From contig CAYSWB010000024.1 in NCBI GenBank assembly GCA_964434575.1, forward strand, positions 1 through 18,785: DNA of 18,785 nt, given 5' to 3'. A program made the translations under genes and the position numbers. The stretch comes from DAORHV01 sp964434575 (GTDB lineage: Bacteria > Patescibacteriota > Gracilibacteria > Peribacterales > Peribacteraceae). Positions within the stretch are counted from its first letter, which is position 1. The number at the start of each line of letters is the position of its first letter. Below the pieces are notes generated by a model. It did not search any database. It was given only the letters and a program-made list of their open reading frames with translations, and was not told where the DNA came from. Positions 12,162-18,785 of the stretch are shown here, one piece after another.

Positions 12162-12491
12162 CTAGGGAAAGACGACGCGGACGGCGGCCGCAAGGATCCC
12201 GACGGGAAAGATGACGCAACCGAGGCAGAACGCGACCATGGAGGCCGCAAACTGCTCGAGCACCTCTCCCGTCTTCCGCGGCGCCGGACCCGGGAACAGC
12301 ACGGTGACGAGGGCCAAAAGCGGCCCACCGACGACCAAGCTGACACCGAGCCAGAGCCACGGAAAATCCGAGCGTCCGTCGTCGTTGTCGATCAACTTCC
12401 AAGCCGTACGCAGCGTCAGGTTTCCCAAGAACGCCGCGACAGCGACTCGTGCGAAGAATTGCAAAGACCAAGCCACCAGGCTCGCGATCAT
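12162..12491 (-). CDS. Small three-span membrane protein
   Basis: No family recognised. The 109-aa protein has three hydrophobic segments, near residues 3-24, 44-67 and 81-107, with a short charged loop (LIDNDDGRSDF, about 33-43) after the first. The plan resembles small bacterial inner-membrane proteins of unknown function. Its start is the best defined by ribosome binding in the window: a ten-base Shine-Dalgarno AAGGAGGTGA ends 3 bases from the ATG, behind a promoter with a 17-base spacer and a leader of about 34 bases. It is followed by a strong terminator, so it forms its own transcription unit downstream of purH. Confidence 0.75.
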   Translation of the reverse strand: MIASLVAWSLQFFARVAVAAFLGNLTLRTAWKLIDNDDGRSDFPWLWLGVSLVVGGPLLALVTVLFPGPAPRKTGEVLEQFAASMVAFCLGCVIFPVGILAAAVRVVFP

Positions 12492-12494
12492 GGT

Positions 12495-12504
12495 TCACCT
12501 CCTT
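12495..12504 (-). promoter_or_regulatory. Ten-base Shine-Dalgarno
   Basis: AAGGAGGTGA on the minus strand, with GGAGG ending 6 bases before the ATG at 12491. It would fully match the canonical bacterial 16S tail; with the tail seen at 36-45 it pairs with one G-U wobble and a mismatch only at the last base. Confidence 0.85.
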
Positions 12505-12531
12505 GGTGAAAGATGAGTATGGTGGCCGGGG

Positions 12532-12560
12532 ATCCTATTCCCGTTTTGCGCGGCCTTCAA
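12532..12560 (-). promoter_or_regulatory. Promoter of the small membrane protein gene
   Basis: Minus strand: TTGAAG (12560-12555), 17 bases, TAGGAT (12537-12532). Expected start is near 12525. The promoter begins 5 bases after the purH stop. Confidence 0.65.
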
Positions 12561-12564
12561 CCGT

Positions 12565-14154
12565 TTAATGCCGGAATCCGCGGACACCCGTGGTGACCAT
12601 GGCCACGCCCAGTTCGTCGGCGCGCTTGATGACCTCCTCGTCGCGCACCGATCCGCCCGGCTGGATGATGGCGACGATGCCGTTCTTCACCGCCTCTTCC
12701 ACCGCGTCCGGGAACGGGAAGAACGCGTCGCTGGCCATCACGGAACCCTTGGCCTTGTCGCCGGCGCGCTTGGCCGCGATCCACGCGGAATCCACGCGGC
12801 TGGTCTGGCCGCAGCCGATGCCGACCGTCACGCCGTCATGGGCGAAGACGATCGCGTTGGACTTGGCGTGCTTCACCACCTTCCACGCGAACAACAGGTC
12901 TTCGATCTGCTGGGGAGTCGGTTGCTTCTTGGTCACGCACTTGAGCATGTCCTTGGTGACCTTCTTCAGGTCATCGTTCTGCACCAGCATGCCGCCGAAC
13001 GCGCTGCGGTAGACGGAGTCGTGCGCAAACGTCACGCCGGTCATGTCGATGACGCGCAAATTCGTCTTCTGCTTGAGGAGTTCCAGTGCTTCCGGCTCGA
13101 AGCCGGGCGCCAGGATGATCTCGGTGAAAATCTTCTGGTCGAGCATTTTCTTCACCACGCCGGCGGTGCATTTCTTGTTGAGCGCGATGATCACGCCGAA
13201 CGCGGACAGGCGGTCGCTGTCATACGCGCGCTGGAACGCTTCGTCCAAGTCGTCGTGCTCGGCGATGCCGCTGGGATTCGCATGCTTCACCAGCACCGCG
13301 GCGGGGCGGGTGAATTCCTGCACCATGCGGTATGCGGCATCGGAATCGAAGATGTTCAAATAGCTGAGTTCCTTGCCCTGCAACAGCTTCCAACGGTGTT
13401 CTCCGCGGTCGGTGGTGCTGCGCGCGTCGAGCTGCGCGTAGAACTTGCCCCACTGGTGCGGGTTCTCGCCGTACCGCAGCGTGCGGCCGGACGTGAGCAT
13501 GACGCCGGTGTGCACGCCCTTGGACAAATACTCGGCGATCAGCGCGTCGTACGCGGCGGTGTGCAGGAACACTTTTGCCGCCAGTTCGCGGCTGAGCACA
13601 GCTGGCACTTCACCGCTTTCCAAGGCCGAAAGAACGCGATCGTAGTCGTACGGATCGCACACGGCCAGCACGTCCGCGTGGTTCTTGGCGGCGCTGCGCA
13701 GGAGCGTGGGTCCGCCGATGTCGATCTGCTCCACGATATCGGGATGGTGCGGATCGAACGACGGATCGGCGGCATTGGAAATCGACCACGCGCCGCCGTT
13801 GATGTTCTTCAGGGTCTGCGCGAACGGATAGAGGTTCACCACCACCACGTCGACCGGGTCGATGCGCAGTTTTTTGGCTTCTTCTTGATGTGTTTCATCG
13901 CCGCGCTTGTACAGGATTCCGCCCATGACGAGCGGGTGCATGGTCTTCACGCGGCCGCCGAAACACTCCGGGAACTGCGTGATGTTCTCGATGGACGTGA
14001 CCGGAACGCCGGCTTTTTCGAGCGCCTTGTGGGTGCCGCCGGTGGAGACGATTTCGTAGCCAATCTTCACCAAACCCTTCGCCAACGCCTCCACGCCGGT
14101 CTTGTCGGACACGGAAAGGAGTGCGCGCTTCTTGTGCTTCGAGCGGGGGTTCAC
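12565..14154 (-). CDS. purH: Bifunctional purine biosynthesis protein PurH
   Basis: PurH carries out the last two steps of de novo IMP synthesis: AICAR formyltransferase and IMP cyclohydrolase. The 529-aa length is standard. The N-terminal cyclohydrolase domain shows LLSVSDKTG (12-20), GGRVKTMHP (66-74), NLYPF (107-111) and IDIGGPTLLRSAAKNH (144-159). The formyltransferase domain shows LRYGENPHQ (226-234) and the catalytic Lys290-His291 in VKHANPSG. It ends with SDAFFPFPDAVEEA, IQPGGSVRDEEV and GVRGFRH, as in other members. The start is a GTG at 14154, 6 bases after a TACACT box, with no Shine-Dalgarno. No other purine gene is nearby. It is divergent from the pilus operon. Confidence 0.97.
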   Translation of the reverse strand: MNPRSKHKKRALLSVSDKTGVEALAKGLVKIGYEIVSTGGTHKALEKAGVPVTSIENITQFPECFGGRVKTMHPLVMGGILYKRGDETHQEEAKKLRIDPVDVVVVNLYPFAQTLKNINGGAWSISNAADPSFDPHHPDIVEQIDIGGPTLLRSAAKNHADVLAVCDPYDYDRVLSALESGEVPAVLSRELAAKVFLHTAAYDALIAEYLSKGVHTGVMLTSGRTLRYGENPHQWGKFYAQLDARSTTDRGEHRWKLLQGKELSYLNIFDSDAAYRMVQEFTRPAAVLVKHANPSGIAEHDDLDEAFQRAYDSDRLSAFGVIIALNKKCTAGVVKKMLDQKIFTEIILAPGFEPEALELLKQKTNLRVIDMTGVTFAHDSVYRSAFGGMLVQNDDLKKVTKDMLKCVTKKQPTPQQIEDLLFAWKVVKHAKSNAIVFAHDGVTVGIGCGQTSRVDSAWIAAKRAGDKAKGSVMASDAFFPFPDAVEEAVKNGIVAIIQPGGSVRDEEVIKRADELGVAMVTTGVRGFRH

Positions 14155-14160
14155 GGGTGG

Positions 14161-14189
14161 AGTGTATCAGCCTCCCGGCGGCTTGCGAA
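14161..14189 (-). promoter_or_regulatory. Promoter of purH (leaderless, GTG start)
   Basis: Minus strand: -35 TTCGCA (14189-14184), 17 bases, -10 TACACT (14166-14161) preceded by TGA to give an extended -10. It ends 6 bases before the GTG start codon. Confidence 0.65.
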
Positions 14190-14229
14190 GATGGCTCAAA
14201 ACTGGACAAAAACCGTGTTTCGCAGAAGT

Positions 14230-14273
14230 CCCGGATTGCCCGGATTCCTGGTCTGGTGAAAAAGGTGTTTTTC
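14230..14273 (+). promoter_or_regulatory. Tandem 9-mers and inverted repeat before the pilus operon
   Basis: CCCGGATTG (14230-14238) is followed directly by CCCGGATTC (14239-14247). Then a perfect inverted repeat GAAAAA-GGTG-TTTTTC (14258-14273) ends just before the extended -10. The placement over the -35 and spacer region suits an operator, but no binding protein is known. Confidence 0.35.
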
Positions 14274-14282
14274 TGATATACT
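14274..14282 (+). promoter_or_regulatory. Extended -10 promoter of the pilus operon
   Basis: TGA directly before TATACT (14277-14282), an extended -10. Expected start is near 14289, only about 4 bases before the ATG at 14293. The -35 is weak. Confidence 0.65.
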
Positions 14283-14292
14283 AGAGAGATTT

Positions 14293-14757
14293 ATGACGCC
14301 CAAGAAGGATTCCGCCGCCGCCCCGGCTCCTGCCCCGCAGGAGACCGAGACGAAACCGGCTGCCCCGGCTCCGGCCGCGGCCGCCCCGGCGGACAACGGC
14401 AAGAAGGCCGTGCTCATCGTCGAAGACGAGCGTCCGCTGGCCCATGCGCTGGAGATGAAACTGAAGAACGAAGGCTACGTGACGCATACGTGCATGAACG
14501 GCACGGATGCGCTCGCGGAGCTGGACAAAGGCGGCTACGGCCTGGTGCTGCTGGACTTGATCATGCCGGTCATGGACGGCTTCGGCGTGCTGCACGAGAT
14601 GCAACAGCGCAAGTACGGCGTGCCGGCCATCGTGCTGAGCAACCTGGGCCAGGAGGAGGACCGCAACAAGACCAAAGAACTCGGCGCGATCGACTATTTC
14701 GTGAAATCCAACACGCCAATTTCCCAAATCGTGCAGCGCGTGAAGACGGTGCTGTGA
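14293..14757 (+). CDS. Response regulator, receiver domain only
   Basis: The 154-aa protein has a disordered Ala/Pro-rich N-terminal extension (residues 1-36) followed by a complete CheY-like receiver domain. Visible phosphorelay residues are Glu44/Asp45 in LIVEDE, the phospho-acceptor Asp88 in LLDLIMPVMDG, Ser116 in VLSN and Lys138 in YFVKSN. There is no output domain, so it acts through protein contact. It is first in an apparent operon with pilB 31 bases downstream, which suggests control of pilus assembly or twitching, as CheY-like PilG/PilH do elsewhere; that role is inference. No histidine kinase is seen in the window. The extension resembles those of PilC and of the small gene at 6098. 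Confidence 0.92.
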   Translation: MTPKKDSAAAPAPAPQETETKPAAPAPAAAAPADNGKKAVLIVEDERPLAHALEMKLKNEGYVTHTCMNGTDALAELDKGGYGLVLLDLIMPVMDGFGVLHEMQQRKYGVPAIVLSNLGQEEDRNKTKELGAIDYFVKSNTPISQIVQRVKTVL

Positions 14758-14788
14758 AGCCCCTTTCCCGCCCAACACCCACACCAAG

Positions 14789-16585
14789 ATGCACATCACA
14801 AACGCGGAACTCGGCAAAATCTTGGTCGCCCAAAGCTACCTTTCGGACGAGGAGTGCGTCGAGGTGCTGAAAGAGGCCGACGCGCGCAACTGCGAACTCC
14901 GTGTGGTGCTTTTCGAGCGCCGCCTGATGACCAGCGACCTGCTGGAGAACGCGCTGGCCGAGTACTACAAGCTGCCGTTCTACGACATGCCGAACAACCC
15001 GCCGCCGCGCGAGGTGGTGCAGAAATTGCCCGAGGAATTCGCCCGCACGTACTCGGCCGCCATGGTCGCGTTCACGGACGCCGAGGCGACCGTCGCCACG
15101 TCCGATCCGGCCCGCGAAGGTCTGGAGAAAGCCGTCCGCGACAACATCGGCAAAACCAAAATGGTCGGCGGCGAGAGCAAGACCGACAAGAAAACCAAAT
15201 CGCTGTGGGGCGCGAAAAAAGAAGTGAAGGCCGCGCCGTTCGCCGGAACGATCAAGTTCGTCTACGCGCCGAAGGCCGGCATCGACGTGGCGTTCAAGTT
15301 GTACCGCAAGCCGCTCGCCACGCGCTTCCAGTCGATCATCGAAAAGCAGCAGAAGGTCGCCCCGGAAATCCTGGAGGAAATCTTCGCCGACGCCATGGGC
15401 CTGAAGGCGTCCGACATCCACTTCGAGCCGCAGGAAAAAGACGTGGTCGTCCGCTTCCGCGTGGACGGCGTGATGCACGAGGCCGGCCGCCTGCCGCGAC
15501 AGTTCTACGAAGGCATCGTCAACCGCATCAAAATCGAAGCCAATCTGCGCATCGACGAACACTACGCGGCCCAAGACGGAGCCATCCGTTACAAGTCCCG
15601 CGCCGGAACCATGGACGTCCGCGTGTCGGTCATTCCCATCGTGGACGGCGAGAAAATCGTCATGCGTCTGTTGTCCGAATACGTCCGCAACCTGACGCTC
15701 GCCGACCTCGGTTTTTCCGACCAGCACCGCGCCCTGCTCGAAGCCGCCGCGCACAAGCCGTTCGGCATGATCATCACCGTCGGTCCGACCGGCGCCGGCA
15801 AGTCCACCACGCTGTACGGACTCATCAAGATGCTCAACCGCCCGGACGTGAACGTCTCGACCATCGAAGACCCGGTCGAATACAAAATCCCCGGCATCAA
15901 CCACATCCAGGTGAACCTGGGCACCGGACTCACGTTCGGCAAGGGTCTGCGCGCGCTCATGCGTCAGGACCCGGACGTCGTGTTGGTGGGCGAGATCCGC
16001 GACGCGGAAACCGCCGGCATCGCCGTGAACGCCGCGCTTACCGGTCACCTGCTCTTCTCCACGCTTCACGCCAACGACTCCGCCACCGCCATTCCTCGTC
16101 TGATCGAGATGGAGGTGGAGCCGTTCGTGCTTGCGTCCACGCTGGAAGTCATCGTCGCCCAGCGCCTCATCCGCCGCATCTGTCCGCACTGCCGTTTCAG
16201 CTTCTCCGTGTCCGGCAAGGAGGCCCGCGCGCTGTTCAAAAACGCCCAGTACTACTTCCCGGAGGGCGAAGACGTGCACTTCTACCGCGGCAAAGGCTGC
16301 GAAGCCTGCGGCAACACCGGCTACCGCGGACGCGTCGGCATCTACGAAGTGCTGGAGGTCACCAAGGATATCGAAGAACTCATCACCGCCCGCGCCGGCA
16401 GCACGGACATCCTGCTGAAGGCGCGTGCCAACGGCATGAAGTTCCTGTTCGAGGACGGCCTGGAGAAAGTGAAGGAAGGATTCACCACGCTCGAGGAACT
16501 CATGCGCATGTCCGCTCCTCCCGAGCAGATGTTCTTCGAGCAGAAAAACAACAAGGACGAACCCCGCATCAATGCCGGAAAATAA
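14789..16585 (+). CDS. pilB: Type IV pilus assembly ATPase PilB (GspE family)
   Basis: PilB is the cytosolic hexameric ATPase that drives pilus extension. The 598-aa protein has an N-terminal GspE/MshEN-like domain (about 1-100), a linker rich in Lys and Thr (about 120-150), and the secretion ATPase core from about 175. In the core are Walker A GPTGAGKST (332-340), an Asp-box STIEDPVE (357-364), Walker B-type PDVVLVGEIRD (395-405) and the His-box TGHLLFSTLHAND (418-430). A zinc-binding tetracysteine follows (CPHC at 465-468, CEAC at 504-507), typical of PilB/GspE and absent from PilT. The start at 14789 has no Shine-Dalgarno or nearby -10, so it is probably translated from the operon message. 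It overlaps pilC by 14 bases. Confidence 0.95.
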   Translation: MHITNAELGKILVAQSYLSDEECVEVLKEADARNCELRVVLFERRLMTSDLLENALAEYYKLPFYDMPNNPPPREVVQKLPEEFARTYSAAMVAFTDAEATVATSDPAREGLEKAVRDNIGKTKMVGGESKTDKKTKSLWGAKKEVKAAPFAGTIKFVYAPKAGIDVAFKLYRKPLATRFQSIIEKQQKVAPEILEEIFADAMGLKASDIHFEPQEKDVVVRFRVDGVMHEAGRLPRQFYEGIVNRIKIEANLRIDEHYAAQDGAIRYKSRAGTMDVRVSVIPIVDGEKIVMRLLSEYVRNLTLADLGFSDQHRALLEAAAHKPFGMIITVGPTGAGKSTTLYGLIKMLNRPDVNVSTIEDPVEYKIPGINHIQVNLGTGLTFGKGLRALMRQDPDVVLVGEIRDAETAGIAVNAALTGHLLFSTLHANDSATAIPRLIEMEVEPFVLASTLEVIVAQRLIRRICPHCRFSFSVSGKEARALFKNAQYYFPEGEDVHFYRGKGCEACGNTGYRGRVGIYEVLEVTKDIEELITARAGSTDILLKARANGMKFLFEDGLEKVKEGFTTLEELMRMSAPPEQMFFEQKNNKDEPRINAGK

Positions 16586-18200
16586 GCACCCGACCAACGG
16601 CCAGTCCGCTGACGCGGGCGAGCATCATGTGCCGCCCAGCGTCGCGAAGAAGCGCGCGCTGACCATGTTCAAGTTGGCCGCGAAAAAGAAGAACGCGGAA
16701 GCCAAACACACCGCCGCCGAGGCCGCTGAAGAAAAGGAAGGATCGGTGGCCGAAGAAAAGCCGGCCGAACCGCCGAAGACGGAGGAGAAAAAGGAGGAGG
16801 CCGCCCCCGCCTTGGTCGCGGTGCCGGTGGAAGCCAATCCGTCCGCGCCGAAGATCGCCACTCCCGCTGAGGAGCCGAAAACCGCTCCGACAAGCCCTTC
16901 CCCTGCATCCCCTGTTTCTCCTGTTCCCGCCGCTCCGGCCGTAGCGGCCACGCCCGCCCCCGCGGTGGCCGTTAAGGAGGAAAAGAAAGGCTGGTCCTTC
17001 TTCAACGCCAAACCCGCGGCCAAAGCCGCTCCGGCTCCGGCGAAGAAGGCCGCCGCCAAGAAGGGTGCCGCCGTGGACCCGGCCGCCAAGCTCACCGGCA
17101 AGTTCGGCCAGAAGAAAAAGACGCTGATGCAGTCGCTGGAAGCGCTGAACAACATCGGCATGGGTAAGGAGAAGACGGTGTTCATCGAGAACCTCGCCAT
17201 CCTGCTCAACTCCGGCCTGACGGTCGTGGACGCGCTGAACACCATCCAGCTCGAAACCCGCAACAAGCCGATGAAAAAGATCATCAAGAAAATCGTGGAC
17301 GACGTGGAAAGCGGCATCGCGCTGTGGTGCGCCATGGACAACCAGAACTTCTTTTCGCCGTACGCCCTCGCGCTCATTCGCATCGGAGAAGAGGCGGGTG
17401 CGCTTTCGCGCAACATGGAATACCTCGCGGTGCAGCAGGAAAAGGACCGCGCGTTGAAGTCCAAAGTGCAGATGGCCATGATTTACCCCGGCATCGTGCT
17501 CACGCTCACCGCCATCATCACGCTGGGCCTGGCTTGGTTCGTCCTGCCGCAGTTGGTGGGCATTTTGACCTCGCTGGACGCCGAGCTGCCGCTGGTCACC
17601 AAGATCATCATCTGGGTGGCTGATTTCATGAAAGAGCATGGCATCGTCGCCGTGCCGTCATTCTTCGCGGCCGCCATCATGCTGGCGTGTTTGTGCAAAT
17701 TCACCTCGCTGCGCGGACCCACCGAGCAGTTCATCTTCATGGTTCCCGGCATCGGCCCGCTGGCCAAGTCGGCGACCATCGCGCGCTTCGGCGTGATCCT
17801 GGGAAGCCTGCTGAAAGCGGGTGTCCCGCTGGTGGAATCCATCCGCTCGATGGCCGACGTGACCGACACGGTCTACTACAAGCGTTTCTACTACCAGCTG
17901 GCCGATAACATCGAGGTCGGCGAGTCGTTCGCCAACGCATTCAAGAAGATCAAAGGTACCGGCACACTGCTTCCGCTATCTGTCCAGCAGCTGATTTCGA
18001 CCGGTGAAAAATCCGGCAAGATCGCCGATATGTTGCTTCGCATAGCCGATATCTACGAAAAGAAGGCCGAAGAGTGGGCGCAAAAACTGCCCGTGATTTT
18101 GGAACCCATCCTGTTGATTTTCATCGGCGGCCTCGTCGGCACCATCGCTTTTGCTATCATCGTTCCTATCTATTCCCTTGTCGGCTCGGTAGGACGATAG
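16572..18200 (+). CDS. pilC: Pilus platform protein PilC with long N-terminal extension
   Basis: PilC (GspF family) is the inner-membrane platform on which PilB assembles pilins. The conserved part spans residues 200-542 with two T2SS-F domains: the first from FIENLAILLNSGLTVVDAL (about 204-325), the second from ARFGVILGSLLKAGVPLVES (about 404-530). Membrane segments lie near 304-326, 355-376 and 508-535. Ahead of this, about 190 residues are low-complexity Ala, Lys, Glu and Pro with two basic patches, not part of the family's usual 400-residue length. The ATG at 16572 overlaps pilB by 14 bases, favouring translational coupling. An inner start such as Met32 would still leave most of the extension. 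The extension could contact PilB, the response regulator or the membrane. Confidence 0.94.
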   Translation: MPENKHPTNGQSADAGEHHVPPSVAKKRALTMFKLAAKKKNAEAKHTAAEAAEEKEGSVAEEKPAEPPKTEEKKEEAAPALVAVPVEANPSAPKIATPAEEPKTAPTSPSPASPVSPVPAAPAVAATPAPAVAVKEEKKGWSFFNAKPAAKAAPAPAKKAAAKKGAAVDPAAKLTGKFGQKKKTLMQSLEALNNIGMGKEKTVFIENLAILLNSGLTVVDALNTIQLETRNKPMKKIIKKIVDDVESGIALWCAMDNQNFFSPYALALIRIGEEAGALSRNMEYLAVQQEKDRALKSKVQMAMIYPGIVLTLTAIITLGLAWFVLPQLVGILTSLDAELPLVTKIIIWVADFMKEHGIVAVPSFFAAAIMLACLCKFTSLRGPTEQFIFMVPGIGPLAKSATIARFGVILGSLLKAGVPLVESIRSMADVTDTVYYKRFYYQLADNIEVGESFANAFKKIKGTGTLLPLSVQQLISTGEKSGKIADMLLRIADIYEKKAEEWAQKLPVILEPILLIFIGGLVGTIAFAIIVPIYSLVGSVGR

Positions 18201-18228
18201 ATCATCCCTACTTTCCCCTTTTCCTTTT

Positions 18229-18785
18229 ATGCGTACCGCATCGTTGCGACGCTCTCCCCGATCCCGCTTCGCCTTCACGGCGATCGAGGTCCTGATGTCC
18301 ATCGGACTCATGGCCCTCACCGCGGGCATCACCATCCCGCTCTTGCGGCAGTCCCAGGCCGATACGGACCTGGACATCGCCACCGAGCACTTGGTGCAGG
18401 CCCTGCGCGGCGCGCAGACGCTGTCCCAGGCAGGCAAGCTGGACACCCAGTGGGGCGTCTACGTTCCGGAGGCCACGATTTTCGCCGGTGACGGATTCCA
18501 AATGCGCAACTCCAGCAATGACGTCGTCTTCCCGCTCCCGCCGACCATCGACACGTCGGGTTTGGACGAGGTCGTCTTCTCGCGCATCGACGGCTTCCCC
18601 AACGAAGCGGGCGCCATCACCGTCATGTCGGCGGTGAGCAACCGCTACCGCGAAATCACCATCAGTGACCAGGGCGTCATCACGGTGAGCGTCGTGCTGA
18701 CTGTGCCTTATGAGGGCGGCACGATCGGTGGCAGCGGCATTCCGGGCGGCACCACCGCCACGACCGGCGGCGACACGGAAGGGGG
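18229..18785 (+). CDS. Type IV pseudopilin, GspH/FimT-like, partial
   Basis: The gene runs off the window without a stop; 185 complete codons are visible. A basic leader of 15 residues ends at Ala15, followed by FTAIEVLMSIGLMALTAG: a class III prepilin signal, with Phe as mature residue 1 and Glu at +5. The residue before the cut is Ala where Gly is usual. A helix with LRQSQADTDLDIATEHLVQALRGAQ in outline (about 39-64) and a GVYV strand match GspH/FimT minor pseudopilins. A Gly/Thr-rich stretch follows near the window end. It lies 28 bases after pilC with no Shine-Dalgarno (a pyrimidine-rich run precedes the ATG), so it is probably in the same operon. It would prime or cap the pilus. Confidence 0.85.
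   Translation, partial: MRTASLRRSPRSRFAFTAIEVLMSIGLMALTAGITIPLLRQSQADTDLDIATEHLVQALRGAQTLSQAGKLDTQWGVYVPEATIFAGDGFQMRNSSNDVVFPLPPTIDTSGLDEVVFSRIDGFPNEAGAITVMSAVSNRYREITISDQGVITVSVVLTVPYEGGTIGGSGIPGGTTATTGGDTEG

Noticed and set aside
12098..12346. Longer N-terminus for the 108-aa protein
   Set aside because: It would read through an intrinsic terminator and overlap the upstream membrane-protein gene in another frame, with Arg/Ser-rich shadow composition.
12568..14259. A 563-codon plus-strand frame opposite purH
   Set aside because: Exactly antisense to purH, with no recognisable domain.
14570..16597. A 675-codon minus-strand frame opposite pilB
   Set aside because: Antisense to pilB, and its sequence is the typical His/Asp/Val/Gly-rich mirror of GC-rich coding DNA.

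Overview
The window is high-GC, densely packed bacterial chromosome, and it opens with the last 45 bases of a 16S rRNA gene. I infer a member of the Candidate Phyla Radiation (Patescibacteria), possibly the Peribacteria/Peregrinibacteria branch. The grounds are the divergent 16S tail, the absence of a following 23S gene, very short intergenic gaps, many small lineage-specific proteins and a type IV pilus locus. The phylum call is moderate to weak; placing the 16S fragment or PurH in a tree would settle it. TGA is used as an ordinary stop (for example after the TfoX_C protein, SufD and the response regulator), so the code looks standard.

Layout. 1-298: 16S 3' end and a structured spacer without tRNA or 23S. 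299-1931: a secreted three-repeat cysteine-rich protein, a stand-alone TfoX C-terminal domain protein and a convergent helical protein. 2074-3436: SufD (minus) and two small proteins. 3490-4551: a repeat protein with CxxxC pairs (minus). 4558-6316: an AT-rich divergent promoter region, then five small membrane or Pro/Ala-rich proteins. 6373-7095: an unknown protein that converges on SufB (7092-8492, minus). 8508-10884 (minus): a polyprenyl-type GT2 glycosyltransferase, a GT-C-like membrane protein and a small unknown protein. 10914-11774: a methyltransferase diverging from the GT2 gene. 11771-14154 (minus): two small proteins and PurH. 14293-18785: response regulator, PilB, PilC and a pseudopilin cut by the window edge.

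How genes work together. SufB and SufD would form the Fe-S assembly scaffold, but their ATPase SufC is not in the window. The GT2, the membrane GT and the methyltransferase look like a cell-envelope glycosylation group. The response regulator, assembly ATPase, platform protein and pseudopilin form a pilus operon.

The most striking signal is regulatory. For about eleven genes on both strands a TAnnnT-type -10 box ends 6 or 7 bases before the start codon (ATG or GTG), so the transcript should start at the initiation codon itself (leaderless mRNA). A few genes with real leaders carry Shine-Dalgarno sequences instead. The 16S tail also has a changed anti-Shine-Dalgarno region. The best candidates for something undescribed are this translation-initiation arrangement, the six-cysteine repeat protein, the small-protein cluster at 4758-6316 and the structured leader in front of it.
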